Shown piece after piece: positions 1 to 11,513 of a stretch of 64,000 nucleotides of DNA. The notes beneath the pieces were generated by a model. It was not told the origin of the DNA, searched no databases, and saw only the letters and a program-made list of their open reading frames with translations. Every line of letters starts with the position of its first letter. The first letter of the stretch is position 1. The DNA is from Gonatopus flavifemur (lineage: Eukaryota > Arthropoda > Insecta > Hymenoptera > Dryinidae), in assembly GCA_018340375.1 (NCBI GenBank), contig JAFFJZ010000055.1:372001-436000 (forward strand), written 5' to 3'. Both the position numbers and the translations under genes were made by a program.

Positions 1-644
1 TCTCGAATTCTTTCAGTTGCATGCCCAGTTTGTGGATTTCTTTAGCGGTGGTGGACATCCTTCGGCTCTGATTATTGATGGCCTCATGTATGGTGTGGAG
101 TTGAGAGCGTAGGATGTGTGTTTGGTTCGCTAGTAGTGCGGCCACATGGCTCTGTTCGTCGTACAGGTGATCGATTTCTTTGTTGTAATATTCCGCTTCG
201 TCCTCGCCCATAGTTCCGAATAGCACGTGACTCACAGTTCCGATGAATGCGAATGGCGCTCCTCTTTTCTGGCGTCAGAAACGCCCTCTTCTGTTGGGTT
301 GTGAGGCCCTGCAGAATCCTGGTCAGGCTTCCTGCCGCCGCGAGTTTCCGGTGTAATAGGCCTTCGGTGCCAGTGAAAGAACATTCCATCTGTTGATGTT
401 GATGGCACGCACGTTTGGCCTGAAAGAGATGGTCGTCTAGGTTTGGTTTCGTATCGAGGAGTGGCTGAATATCGATGTAGGTGATTAGTCGCCATTCTGC
501 CGGCGACAATCTTACTGTATTCAGCTGGTTGAAATAAATGCCCGCTGGGGCGTTTATAGGGATCGTTGTGGAATCCAAGGGGGCCCCACACGCCGTTGTA
601 GAGGCGTGGATAATTATGTAGGCCAGTATCATAGGGCCTGCCAT
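1..644 (-). pseudogene. env: Insect retrovirus env (baculovirus F-like) fragment, frameshifted
   Basis: The reading frame starting at 644 begins with a short hydrophobic, signal-peptide-like stretch. About 30 residues in comes the GIYF...W(K/R)L(I/V)TYID pattern that opens the F-like envelope glycoproteins of errantiviruses and related endogenous insect retroviruses. Such proteins are membrane fusion glycoproteins of the virion. The frame is lost near 240-262. The region expected downstream, around the putative fusion peptide and heptad region, continues in another frame to the left edge of the window, where the gene is cut off. It is therefore both frameshifted and partial. It has the same orientation as the gag-pol remnant at 7210-12146 and lies on its 3' side, so it could be the displaced env of that element or a separate copy. 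Recognition of the N-terminal pattern is fairly secure; assignment to a genus is not. Confidence 0.7.
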
Positions 645-813
645 CTTGTGGATCTGGAAGCAGAATTCCCGCGTTGACTCCTTGTTGTCGCTGGGTTTCT
701 CTTTTCTTTGTCTTGGGGTTTTGTGTATTGAAACAGTTGTTGTGTATATTTAAGCATTGTGCATGTTTGTGTATGATGTGTGTTGAACATTGATCAAGTG
801 TTTCTTGAGCCAT

Positions 814-3040
814 CTTAGCGAGATACAGAATACATATATATATGTGTGTGGACAGACTGTACCTGTATACCTCTACTCATGCTTACACATACATATGTGC
901 ATACATACACCCATGCATGCGTGCCACGAGTATATAGATAATTTCTCTTGTTTTTCTTTTCTTTTCATTGCAATCTCCTTCCTTTACTTGTATTGAGAAA
1001 AGGATGAGTCGAATCAAATGATACTTGTATGTACTAAGCGGATGGTACAGTTGGATACGGTGGAAGAAGTATTCATCAATTTCCCTTGATTGCAATTTTG
1101 ATGGATACAGCACACATTTCTTTGAGCCGTATCCATATCTGGATATATTTGAGCAAGGTGTATTCCATAGGAGATCATCTTTCTTTGAATTAATTTCGAT
1201 CGGCTTGAATCAAACAAATGATTTGGCTATAGTTACTAAATATGTATTTCTTTACTCAACGCAATGTTTGGTTATAATATGAATATGGAATGATCATTAT
1301 TCACATGATTTCCACTCTGTTGCAATGAGTTTGTTTTCATTGTTCATTCGTTTTCGATCATTTGATTTCCCGGTCTCTCGACTAGGTTCAGAGGAAGGAA
1401 TGATATCTTTTTCCCTTTTGGAAATCGTGATCTAAAGTTATCTTCGAAGGATCCCTCGATTTTTTTTTTTTGGAAACCGTCTATTCTTTCTTTCTCTTCA
1501 TTCCTTCCCTTATACTTACTCGTCTTTGGATTTCTCGGGCAGTAGAAGAAGTTGTGATTGGGGTATCCCTGTCTCCTTTCATCTTGCAGGACACATTTGC
1601 ATAGGTACTTCTTTTTTCTTTGATAGTTGTTCGTTTTTTTCTCTTTTCTTTCGGTGGGGTTTTTTTTCTATGGTTTTCCTTTTTTTTGTGGGGCTTTCCT
1701 TGTTGGGTTTTTTTTTCTTGCCCTCTTTTGATTATGCTTTTGTGTTCCTTTTTTTTTTTACTAGTATGTTTTCTCACTCTTTTTCTCTTACTAGTATGTT
1801 TCCTCACTCTTTTTTTTTTCATGTGTTCCTGTATTTAGGGGGGGGGGGAAACAGGGTGTTTCGTTAGTATGTTTCCATTTGTTAGTTAAGAGATGTCCGT
1901 GAATTTGTATATTGAAAAATTTATTGGGTCTTTTTTCTTTGGTCCACGGACATGTCTTTCTTTGGAAAATTCGGAAATGGATTGGGTCCTTCTTCTACTC
2001 TTCGAGCAAGATGGTCCAGGTGTGTAGTCCGGCGTTGACGTTCGGATTCCTTTGTTTGAGTCAGGATACGAGGACTTCTCCACGAGAAGGAACCAACGTG
2101 GATTTGATTTGTACGCCGTCATCGTCTGCTCGAATGAGTTGCGGTGTTGGTAAAGAATTTGAGTCGAAAATATCGAAGTTGGCTCGAGGAAATGCCCTGT
2201 TAGAGATTTGACAACGAACGTTCAATCACTTGTAAATGATCCTTCAGTTACCAAATGATGATATTCAAAGTGATATAACGTAACTTAATTCCTAATCCAA
2301 TCACCAGGAATCTCAAAATTCCATTTACAAGTGTACTTAAGAAAGGATGAATGAGATTTCCAGGAATTAAAGCATACGCTGGGTGTCTATGTATGTAAGG
2401 TTGTTATTTGAGTTTCTTGTATTTGGATCAGTTTCAAATGAATTGGATCTGAAACGATTTATTGTTGAGTGGAACTTGAATCAATTTATTATGTCTTTAA
2501 TTTGGATCGAGTTTATCATGGGGTTTCCCCTTTTTTTTTTTTTGACATATACCCATATATACATATATGCACATACATACACATACATACACATATATAT
2601 ATATATATATACACACATACATACCTACATATGTGTATCTGTACTAATTATTTAACATAGGGGTTGTCGTTACTGCGAATTATCTCGTTGTTGTTTCGTT
2701 CCCTCTTTCCTTCTTTATTCGAGTTAAGTTTGGGATAAATTTTCGGGAAGAGATGAGTCGAGCCTGTGCCCATCTGACTTAAAGGAGACGAGATGTTTCC
2801 CATATCTTTCGCAGCTTCAAGCTGACAAAAGGATTTCCTTACGTATGAAGTAATTTCGGTTTCGGAGCTATTTAGGAATTTAGACAGGAGGCCCATACGG
2901 ATTCCATGGTGATCATCGTAGGATCTCATTGGAAAACATGCAATGGCTCGGGATAATGGTGATGGCTGAGAAGGTTCCCTGGAGGGAATAGGAGCTTGGG
3001 TGATGGCGGGATCCACCGTGTCGGCCGTATGGGATTCCTC
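814..3040. other. Unassigned repeat-rich DNA, no gene recognised
   Basis: No protein or RNA gene could be supported. The stretch holds a TATG/CATA microsatellite at about 833-910, T-rich low complexity at 1450-1850 and a TACA/TATA microsatellite at about 2545-2640. A 138-codon minus-strand frame (2648-3064) has no recognisable motif and overlaps the G-rich repeat at its start. I treat it as chance or decayed sequence. Confidence 0.5.
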
Positions 3041-3064
3041 CATGGGGTTTTTTTTTGTTTCCAT
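2648..3064 (-). other. Open frame of unknown nature (138 codons)
   Basis: A minus-strand frame with a Ser/Pro-rich N-terminal third and a Lys/Arg/Asn-rich C-terminus. I see no domain, signal peptide or membrane segment. It has the same orientation as the env and gag-pol remnants, so it could be a piece of retroelement, but nothing in its sequence shows that. It is listed only because it is the longest frame between 814 and 4076 not made of simple repeats. It may well be non-coding. Confidence 0.15.
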
Positions 3065-3600
3065 AGTGTTGAAATTTTTGTTATGGGAATCAATCTAGGA
3101 TAGTGGTAGATGCTCATGCACGTGAGATTTTCTACCCTTGGGTGGTTCTATGGTGAATTTCATGGGGGCACTTGGTGTATCCTTGAGATTTTTGGCTCTC
3201 CATGCAATGGGTCATGGTCGTGGGTGCACGGAGAATCAAAATCAGTGGTCATTCATGGGGTTTTCATGGGGTTTTTGTGGGGTTTGGCCAATTATGTATG
3301 GAAATCGATCTAGAACGCTAGCGGGTCATTGTGAACACGTGCGCTGAGTTATCGCGTTATTCTATGGGGGTTTTCTATGGGCAACCATGGTTCAATTTGG
3401 AATTGGTGCGTTTCAGGTAGATAGGGATGATCAGTGAGGTGTACAGGATCAGAATCTGTCATGGGGTCATTCATGGGGTCTTATGGGGTTTCTATGGGGT
3501 TTTTGTTAATTCCTTAGGGGAATCGGTCTAGGGTGATAGTGGATCGGTATACATGTGGAAACTTGTTTATTAAGTGATTCTATGGGGTGTTCTTATGGTT
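3040..3600 (+). repeat. Diverged G-rich tandem repeat (ATGGGGTTT clusters)
   Basis: Clusters of ATGGGGTTT recur near 3043, 3258, 3362 and 3475-3500. Most are followed by a related segment (GG-AATC-[G/A]-[G/A]-TCTAG...) and then a CATG...ACGTG-like segment, giving a diverged tandem unit of roughly 220-240 bp. The plus strand contains several runs of four Gs within 30 bases, for example at 3256-3285. No coding potential is evident. Confidence 0.5.
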
Positions 3601-4076
3601 TGACCATACAAAACTCTCGCGGGTGGACACGGGTATGCATACGAACCTTCCAAAAACTCCTCTAGAAATTTCCGTCCATGGGAGGAGTGTATTATCCTAA
3701 AAATTGATTTTAATGAACTCCATCTTATTGCGATGCTTTTCAAACTTGTTTTCAAGCAGGAAAAGACTGCAAGAATCCTATCATTTTAGTACGAAATTTG
3801 AATTGGAAAGCATCAAAAGAATAGAATTCATTGTTATTCCCATTTCCTTTCTATTCCAGATTTTTTCCTTTGGTTGGAAAAAAAGGAATCGATCAACATT
3901 CCTCAACACGAATTCCACCCCCTTTTTTTCTAATAAGTTTAACCTCGCAGAACAGAATTCGAGAATTTGATGGATCCATAGGTACCCATGGCACACATGT
4001 ATATGGTATATAACCTCACAGGCACATACACATACGCATACGCTCATATACCCATTACATACACAATACATACATA
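3601..4076. other. Unassigned, ending in TACA microsatellite
   Basis: No gene is seen. From about 4010 the sequence becomes a CATACA/TACATA microsatellite, which continues on the far side of the transposon at 6108. This shows that the transposon inserted into the microsatellite. Confidence 0.5.
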
Positions 4077-4469
4077 CAGGGTGGGGCATTTAAAGTGTCG
4101 CGGGCGTTTTTTCCAAAAATAAAGTGAGATACGAGAAAATTTTTCGGACAAAAGTTGTAGGGTACCGAGGGAGACATCCGATGGTGGCCTTGGCTTTGAC
4201 CTCAAATCTCATCTTCAAGGGCATTCTGAGATCAACTCTTGTTTTTTAAATAGCATCTCATATTTTTTACTGCAGATTTGGATTCTAGGTCAAAAACCAA
4301 GAAACTTTTGTCTGAACCATTTTCCTGAAATCCGCAAAAATGGCGCTCTAATCGATATTGTTCCATTTTGAATCTGACATTCGAATAACTCGAAAACGAA
4401 GGGTCTTGCAAAAGAATGTTTCGTACAAAAGTTGTCAATACACAACACATTTCAATCGTCTACATTACC
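4077..4469 (+). repeat. Left TIR of the Tc1/mariner element
   Basis: This is the inverse of 5661-6107 along nearly its whole length. The inner boundary is near TTCAATCGTCTACATTACC (inverse GTGATGTAGACGATTGAA at 5662). Confidence 0.85.
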
Positions 4470-4587
4470 ACCATTCAGAGCTCACGCGATGTAAACAAAC
4501 GACGGGGTTCAGTGAAAATTCACGATTTTGGAAATCAGTTTGTCAGTTACATTTGATTATTACTTGGTTTATGACAAATTGAAGATC

Positions 4588-5652
4588 ATGGATATCCGAT
4601 ACACGGTTTCTGAAAAGATCGATATGATCTACATTCACGGTGAAGTGCATAAGAACCCCAGACAAGCATATGACTTGTATGCAGAACGATTTCCTGAAAG
4701 AACAACGCCATCCATTAGGTATTTTCAACGCATTACAAAATTATTCTCAGAAACGGGAAGTGTTACAAGGGAAAAACGACATCGAATGAGAACTGTTAGC
4801 GGAGAAAATGCGGAAGTTAATGTACTAGCTGCAGTAGCCAATAATCCACACGTGAGCTCTCGTGAAATTGAACTCCATTCGGGAATTTCTCGAAGAAGTG
4901 TTCTTCGAATACTGAAACGTCACAAATTCCATCCGTATCACATTTGTTTGCATCAAGACCTTCACGGTGATGATTTCGAAAATCGTGTACAGTTTTGTCG
5001 ATGGGGTCTAGCGCAAATACACAATAACAACTTCATCAACATATTATTTTCTGATGAGTCGACGTTCACCAATCATGGTCAAGTAAATCGACATAATATG
5101 CATTACTGGGCGACAGAAAATCCAAGATGGTTACGTCAAGTAGAGCATCAAAGACAATGGGCTGTGAATGTTTGGTGTGGTATTTTTCGATCTCGAGTAA
5201 TTGGACCGTACTTCATTGCAGATACGCTAAATGGAGAGAAGTACAGACATTTCTTAGATCAAGTACTTCCAACATTACTTGAAGACATACCTATTCAGGA
5301 ACGATTGAACATGTGGTATCAACACGATGGTTGTCCATCCCATTATGCAGTCACAGCTCGAGAAATATTGGACAGAGATTATCCTGGACGATGAATAAGA
5401 CGTCGTGGACCAGTTCATTGGCCTCCCGTTCTCCGGATCTTACTTCTCCAGATTTTTTTTTATGAGGATACATAAAAGATACAGTTTATCAACAAGCACC
5501 GACTACACCTGAGAATATGCGTCAACGAATCATCAATGCATGCGCGAGCATCAATGAAGATATTTTAGCACGAGTTCAGCAATCTTTTGTAAAACGTTTT
5601 GAACTGTGTATTGAAGTCGAAGGCCATCATTTTGAGCATCTACTGCATTCAA
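4588..5652 (+). pseudogene. Tc1/mariner-type transposase, broken
   Basis: The gene probably starts at the ATG at 4588 (MDIRYTVSEK); an in-frame ATG lies 60 bases upstream. The open part runs to 5394. It has an N-terminal helix-turn-helix region with a second HTH-like segment (VSSREIELHSGISRRSVLRIL). Then come the catalytic motifs FSDEST (first Asp, near 5055) and HDGCPSHY (second Asp, near 5328). The third acidic motif (PPRSPDL..PDFF) lies beyond the stop at 5392-5394, about 36 residues from the second Asp, and needs a shift of one base near 5424-5430. A further TGA falls at about 5462, where related proteins have Trp. There are thus at least three lesions, and the enzyme cannot be made. The reading frame lies wholly between the TIRs. 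Confidence 0.88.
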
Positions 5653-5660
5653 ATTATCCA

Positions 5661-6107
5661 AGTGATGTAGACGATTGAAATGTGTTGTGTTTTGTCTGTT
5701 ATACCCCATCACCTCCGTTTCAGTTCAAGGGGTCCCCCTTGGAATCAGACAACTTTTGTCCGAAACATTCTCCTCCAAGACCCTTCGTTTTCGAGTTATT
5801 CTAATGTCAGATTCAGTATGGAACAATATCGATTAGAGCGCCATCTTTGCGGATTTCAGGAAAATGGTTCAGACAAAAGTTTCTTGGTTTTTGACCTAGA
5901 ATCCAAATCTGCAGTAAAAAATATGAGATGCTATTTAAAAAACAAGTGTTGACCTCAGAATGCCCTTGAAGAGGAGATTTGAGGTCAAAGCCAAGGCCAC
6001 CATCGGATGTCCCCCTCGGTACCCTACAACTTTTGTCCGAAAAATTTTCTCGTATCTCACTTTATTTTTGGAAAAAACGCCCGCGACACTTTAAATGCCC
6101 CACCCTG
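5661..6107 (-). repeat. Right TIR of the Tc1/mariner element
   Basis: This is the inverse of the left TIR, with an additional segment of about 50 bases near 5695-5750 that has no counterpart in the left arm. The arms are otherwise clearly homologous, with scattered substitutions. Confidence 0.85.
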
Positions 6108-6395
6108 TATATATACATACACACACATACACATATACATATACATACACAATGTACATACGCATATATACATATATATATATATATATATACAGACACA
6201 TACACACATATATCCACACATACACACATACATACATACATACACACACATACGTGCCCATATACATACGCACGCACAATGTACATACATATATATATAC
6301 ACCCATACACATATACACATCCATATACATATATATATACATCCACAGACACACACGCATGTACATATATATATATCTATATATATATCTAGTGG
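6108..6395. repeat. TACA/TATA microsatellite
   Basis: An interrupted (TACA)n, (CACATA)n and (TA)n simple repeat. It continues the microsatellite seen before 4077, split by the transposon. Long frames on both strands here are simple-repeat artefacts rich in Tyr, Ile, His, Thr or Cys, Val. Confidence 0.9.
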
Positions 6396-7209
6396 AGAAC
6401 GGGGTAACGCACAAGGGTGCGGCATATACAATATACCTTGTGCGAGGGAATACACCAGGGGTACAGAGGAGGACAGAGCGACGAATGGATGGAGCTGGAA
6501 TAAACGGATTATTCCACCAGCGTTCGTCGCCCCGTACACAAGAGAGGCATCATGATGAATCGATGTCTCGAATATGCTATTTTCACTCAAAAGCAAAATG
6601 TATTGATTCTTGCTTCTGGGTGAAGATCGCTTGTACGTTGCATACGCACATTCTCCCGCATGTATCTTGAATATACGTATGCACCGTGTAGGGCTTACAT
6701 TTACAGGTCCGTTGTTGCTTGCGTTCTATAGGATTGTGATTGTTGTCGAGTGGGCTGGCATTGATACACGATACCTACAGTCCTGCTGTAGTTTTATCGC
6801 TTCATGTTTATATATCCTACTCTCTTCCTCTGAACCAATGATAAGTTATTCCTTTCTTTTGACTCCAGCCGTATTAATGGCTGCTGTAATATTATAGGTA
6901 CTTGTATATCTATATGGTATGCATACTAAATGTATGCACACGCCTCTCTTCAGCCGTAATAATGGCCGCTCTTGGCTAATAACTCTCCTTTTTCTTCATT
7001 ATATGGGCATTTCCTGATATTCGTGTGTCATTATTTTATCAATGTTCCATTTCATATGATCGTTTCCATCGCTAATCTATGGTTGCACAGGTGTGTTTTC
7101 GTTTTTTGAAAGTTGAAGTTAGATTGTCAATTACTATTTATCCCTTTTGTTCAGTGTATTAGTCGTTTTTCTGTACTTTTACTCTATTTATCATTTCATG
7201 ACTTTATTG
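6396..7209. other. Unassigned spacer
   Basis: No gene is recognised. If the gag-pol copy ever had an adjacent 3' LTR it would lie here, but I could not find a direct repeat shared with 12147-12600. Confidence 0.4.
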
Positions 7210-7498
7210 TTCCTTCCCGTTCGTATGCGGGTTTTAATTTGTCGATATGTTTGAGTATGATTGCTCCGCGCTCGTCCTCGGGGACGGCGTTTTTGCTCTC
7301 GGTAAGGTCTAATATGACGTAGGGACCTACATATTGCTTATCTAATTTCCCTACACGCGGTTCTTTCAACACGTCAACCGATTAACCTACGCCGAATTTT
7401 ACGGGATTTATATTACGATCATAGTAAGATTTTGATTTTAGTTTCGCGTCAATAATTTTTGAATGAGCGATGGCTCTTATCTCGTCGAGTCGTTTTAT
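7210..7498 (-). pseudogene. pol: Integrase C-terminal tail of pol, beyond stop
   Basis: The same frame continues after the TGA at 7499-7501 with typical gypsy integrase C-tail sequence: a basic helix ending in KSKSYYDRNI, then a beta-rich segment around VGPYV and a LKP ending. A second in-frame stop (TAA) lies near 7384. These two stops, with the RT frameshift, mark the copy as dead. Confidence 0.65.
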
Positions 7499-10174
7499 TC
7501 ATTCAGCGAGGTATGAGTTGTATGTTTCCAGCTCCTCTGGAGGTGGATATTGACTCGGCATGCGGGCTTCATGTCCAAATATGAGTTCAAACGGGGTGAA
7601 CGAAGTCACCTCGTGCACCGAAGTATTATATGAAAACATCGCAAATGGGATCAATGTGTCCCAGTCATCGTAGTTTTTGATATAATGTTTCAAATACTCG
7701 GTGAGCACTAAATGACTTCGCTCTAAAGAACCATTCGATTGCGGTCGATAACCCGAAGTTGACACTTGATCTATGCGGAATATTTCCGCGAGTTGTTTCA
7801 GGACACTACCTACAAAAGCTTTTCCCTTATCAGTCAATATACACCGCGGAGCTCCGAACATCGCGATACAATATCGCGCGAATGCATTGGCTATGGTTGT
7901 AGCCTGTCCATTGGGTATGGGATTAGCAATGCAGTACTTTGTTAACTGGTCTTGCATTGTCAGGATGTAATTGTTCCCGCTGGGGGTGGTTCGTAGAGGC
8001 CCTACTAGATCGAGAGCGACCTTGTGAAAAGGTTGAGATGGAGTATCGGTAATAAACATCGGTTCTTTTGTTTTAATTCGAACTAATTTCTGCTCCTGGC
8101 AGCTCTTGCATGCTCGAATGTAGTTACTGATTTCTTCATGCATGTTCTCCCAGAAGAACCGATGTCTCATACAATTATATGTTTTCGAGACGCCTTTATG
8201 GCCTCCAAAAAGACTCGCATGATACTCGTCCATAATTTTACTACGAGCTTCGGGAGAGGGTACGATAATTTCTTTCGTGCAAATGAGTATTTCGATGGGA
8301 ACATCCTGGAAGAAATACGTCAAGATGTTTTCCACCTGTTTCGGTCTAAGAAGTTTGAATAAACTTCCTGCCGCGGAGAAACGTATGGAGCGACGTTTGT
8401 CGGGAATTATTTCCGCTTTGAAGGATCGGACCAGCTGGGTCAATTTTGTTGCACTTAGGGGGCTCTTATCAGTGAAAATACTATATACATTTTGTTGTCC
8501 TCTCTGTGAGAGCAAGATTTCTCCAGGCTTTGGTCTGGCTAAACGAATTCCAGTATCATCGATGAGAGATAATTCCTTAAGAACTTGATAAGTGGGATCC
8601 TCACTCATATTCTCGAACACAACAAAGTGTGCGTAATTATCCCTCTCCACTGTTACTGGTTTATCGATGATAGTGATCGTTCCTCGAACAGCAAGGAATC
8701 GCTCTGGGATCGGATCCACGGGTTCCGGATCTAAATCGATTTCCTCTATAATCGAGTCATCGAAGAGTGATGAAAACCCTATGGAGGGAATCCCGGAAAT
8801 TTCTGGGGGGATCTCTTCGTCAATGGGGGACGCATTGAGGGGGGCTTCCCCGCTATTTTCACCCCGCTCAGTTCGATTGAGTATAGTGGGTGGTTGTGCC
8901 TGGTTTTCGAGGAGATCAATCTTCGTAGATTGTTTTTCTGGGGAGAAATTCGGGGCAATGGAAGGATTCCACGAGGCAATGCTATCTCCCAGCCGAATCG
9001 GGCTAGGAGGCCTGTTGTTCCGGGCTATTATCGTCTCGCTTATGGTTGAGTCCGAAACGAAGGTAGAATCTCGAGAGCGAATCATCGTAGAATTGGCATC
9101 AGGCGCGTCAGGGATGATTTCGTCCTCCGGGAGATCGGGCATAAGCAGCGTTCGGGTGAGAGTAGGTAGCAGGCTTGACCGGGAAGATTCGAGGATTCTT
9201 GAATCATCGATCGTCTCGTTGGAGGGGTCATCCTCGACTATGGATAGCTCTTGATAGTTGGGACGATTTTCCTCATTCCGTCGTTCCCTCACGCGTATTC
9301 CTATTTCCGTATTGTCTAAAAGAGGCTGTCTGAGCTTCGCGGTATATTCTGGGTCCTTGTCTCGCGGAACAGCGGGGCACGCTCTCACCACAGGATTCCG
9401 CGAGAGCGCGTCAGCGTTCGAATTTACTCGACCAGGTTCGTATACAATCGCGTACCGATGGTTACTAAGTTTGTTGGCCCATCTACAAAGTCGGGCCGTC
9501 GAGTCTTCGAACGACTTCAGATAGGTTAGGGGCTTGTGATCGGTGAAGAGTATGAACTCCCGACCATATATATACGCTTCGAATTGTTTGACAGCGTAGA
9601 TTATTGCCAGAAGCTCCTTCTCGATGGTAGCGTATCGAGTCTCGGGGCCTGTTAGAAGTCTGGAGACGTACGCTATCGGTAAGTCTTGCCCATCCGTCTT
9701 CTGACTGAGAATCGCGCCTATTCCGTGATCGGAAGCGTCAGTGGTAATGATGAATGGTTTAGAAAAATCTGGGTATTGAAGGATGGGCTGTTCGCACAGC
9801 GCATCTCGTAAATCCTCAAAACTTTTCTGTTGTTTCTCTGACCATTCGGAAGTCGATTTCTTTTTTAGTAAATCGGTCATGGGCTTCGCTCGCGAGGAGA
9901 AATCCCAAACGAATTTGCGATAATAGCCCACCAGACCGAGGAATTTTCGGATTTGTTTCGGATTCTTAGGGACCGGGTATTCTTTCAGGGCTTCCACTTT
10001 CTTGGGGTTAGGCTGCACTCCCTTTGCACTGAGCGTATGTCCCAGATACAGGACTTCAGTCTCGAAAAGGGAACATTTTTCGGTCTGGAGAACTAGATGA
10101 TGCTCCCTAAGTCTTTCGAGAAACAGACGAATCTTATGAGCGTGTTCTTCTATGCTCGATGATACTATAATCAC
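7499..10174 (-). pseudogene. pol: pol, part 2: end of reverse transcriptase, RNase H, extra domain, integrase
   Basis: The frame picks up at the YLDD region. The RT thumb (YLGHTLSAKGV, residues about 43-53, then the connection) is followed by RNase H (TTDASDHGIGA about 144-154, E187, TDHKPL about 211, NADALSR about 253-259). Next is an acidic, Ser/Pro-rich linker (about 265-490). A compact segment of about 145 residues (about 495-640) contains NYAHFVVF and resembles the extra, macro-like domain I remember between RNase H and integrase in some insect gypsy elements. The integrase has an HHCC zinc site (H652, GGH, CKSC) and a D,D35E core (D722, D782, E818). TGA at 7499 truncates it. Confidence 0.88.
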
Positions 10175-11513
10175 GTCGTCGAGATATACAAAGATACCTT
10201 CCCGACGCGTCCTTGCAAAACTTTATTCATCAGTCTCTGGAAAGTCGGAGGGGCATTTTTCAGTCCCATGGGCATCCGAGTGTACTTGAAATGGCACATG
10301 GCAGTGGAGAACGCCGTTTTCGCCTGGTCTTCGAGGTCCATTCCTATTTGATGGAAACCGCTGGCTAAGTCGAAGACCGAGAAATATTTAGCGTTTCCCA
10401 ACTTGTCGATAATATCAGAGATTTTTGGCATGGGGAAATAGTCGTCTACCGTCTTATCATTGAAAGCACGGTAATCGACCACCATCCTCCATCTCTTCCG
10501 CCCGTCAGGCCCAGGTTTCTTGGCCACTGGGAAGAGTGGTACATTGTATGGTGATTCAGAGGGTACAATGATTCCTAACTTCAGTAGGTTCTCGACCTGC
10601 TTTTCTATTTCTTCCGCTAAATGTCGAGCAGTGGGGAATTCGGGCTTATTTATATAGGAGTCGTCTGTCTGTTGGCTTCTGTGAAGGGTGGTTTCTGTTC
10701 GAGGGAAAGGATCACCGTCTAGAAAGAATTGATTGTTAAATTCCTCGACTATAGGGTGCATTAATTCACGAGCCCGCGGTTCTAAATCCCTTATTTGCAA
10801 AAGTTCATTGATTGTTTCGATTCTTTCATCCTCGGTACGAGTTCTCAAAGTGTATTCCCCGAAGTCGATGTCGCTATCCGAGGATATCTCGTCTTCCGGG
10901 CACGTAGGGGTCAAATTTTCGCGGATGACTTCGAAATCCTCTCCGAAGTCCGGAAGGGTGGTATTCAGGCGAGAACTGTCTCCGCGATAGGTTTCTACAG
11001 ACTCTTTGTCTTCTGAAGGGTGCACCACCGCATTAACGTTAGGGGGTGGTTCACGTTTTCGGGATGTAGGGTGGTTCTCTGGTATAAATTTCATAGCTCG
11101 TTTTACGGATTCGTAATTGTGGAATTTGATAGGGTCCATTGGGGTGTCAACATTTACAAGAGTTCCATGGTAGAACGATAATTCGCTTTCGTTTTCTACG
11201 AAGAAAGGTGCCCCTAAAATTCCGTCGTTCAGTAGTTCACAATCAACGATATAAAAGAATACCGTTGCCACCTTACCATGGAACTTAAAATCAATTAGTT
11301 TAGTTCCAAGGACAATCACCGATCCCACAAGTCCGGTAAGTATCGTGTCGTCTGTTTCGATATTCTTGTCTTTCAAAGAAGCATAGGGCAGAAGATTCAC
11401 TCCTGCTCCTGTATCGAGCATCAATTCAGCCCTGCCCCCTTTCAAACTATCAGATCGGACAAAGATTGTGGGGGATGGGGCTCGGATTATACGGAGGGGC
11501 GGTAGATCGGTTA
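10171..11513 (-). pseudogene. pol: pol, part 1: aspartic protease and first part of reverse transcriptase
   Basis: The frame is open across the gag stop in the -1 register. It contains the retroviral-type protease motif LDTGAGVN near 11415, followed by the hydrophobic (I/L)LGAP segment. After a long acidic linker comes the reverse transcriptase with WRMVVDYRAFN, FPMP, the first catalytic Asp in FSVFDLASGFHQI, and MPMGLKNAPPTFQ. The frame ends at 10171, just before the YLDD motif, which sits in the next frame. A single-base lesion around 10186-10205 therefore separates the catalytic Asp residues. The enzyme would normally copy the element's RNA in virus-like particles; this copy could not. Confidence 0.85.

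Larger units (their letters stand above)
4077..6107 (+). mobile_element. Tc1/mariner-superfamily transposon with long TIRs
   Basis: The element starts CAGGGTGGGGCATTTAAAG at 4077 and ends with the inverse (CACCCTG) at 6107. It is flanked by TA on both sides (4075-4076 and 6108-6109), the target duplication of Tc1/mariner elements. The terminal inverted repeats are unusually long, about 390 bp on the left (4077-4469) and about 445 bp on the right (5661-6107). The right arm carries roughly 50 extra bases near 5695-5750. The single gene lies between the arms. Both the arms and the gene are decayed, so this is an old, complete, inactive copy. Confidence 0.9.

Noticed and set aside
1481..1867. Frames rich in Lys/Thr (minus) or Phe/Leu (plus)
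   Set aside because: They derive from the T-rich low-complexity stretch.
6057..6670. Long overlapping frames on both strands, Tyr/Thr/His-rich or Cys/Val/Tyr-rich
   Set aside because: They are translations of the TACA/TATA microsatellite.
8667..9254. Plus-strand 195-codon frame, Ser/Gly/Arg-rich
   Set aside because: It is the shadow of the acidic linker in the minus-strand pol, which has clear domains.
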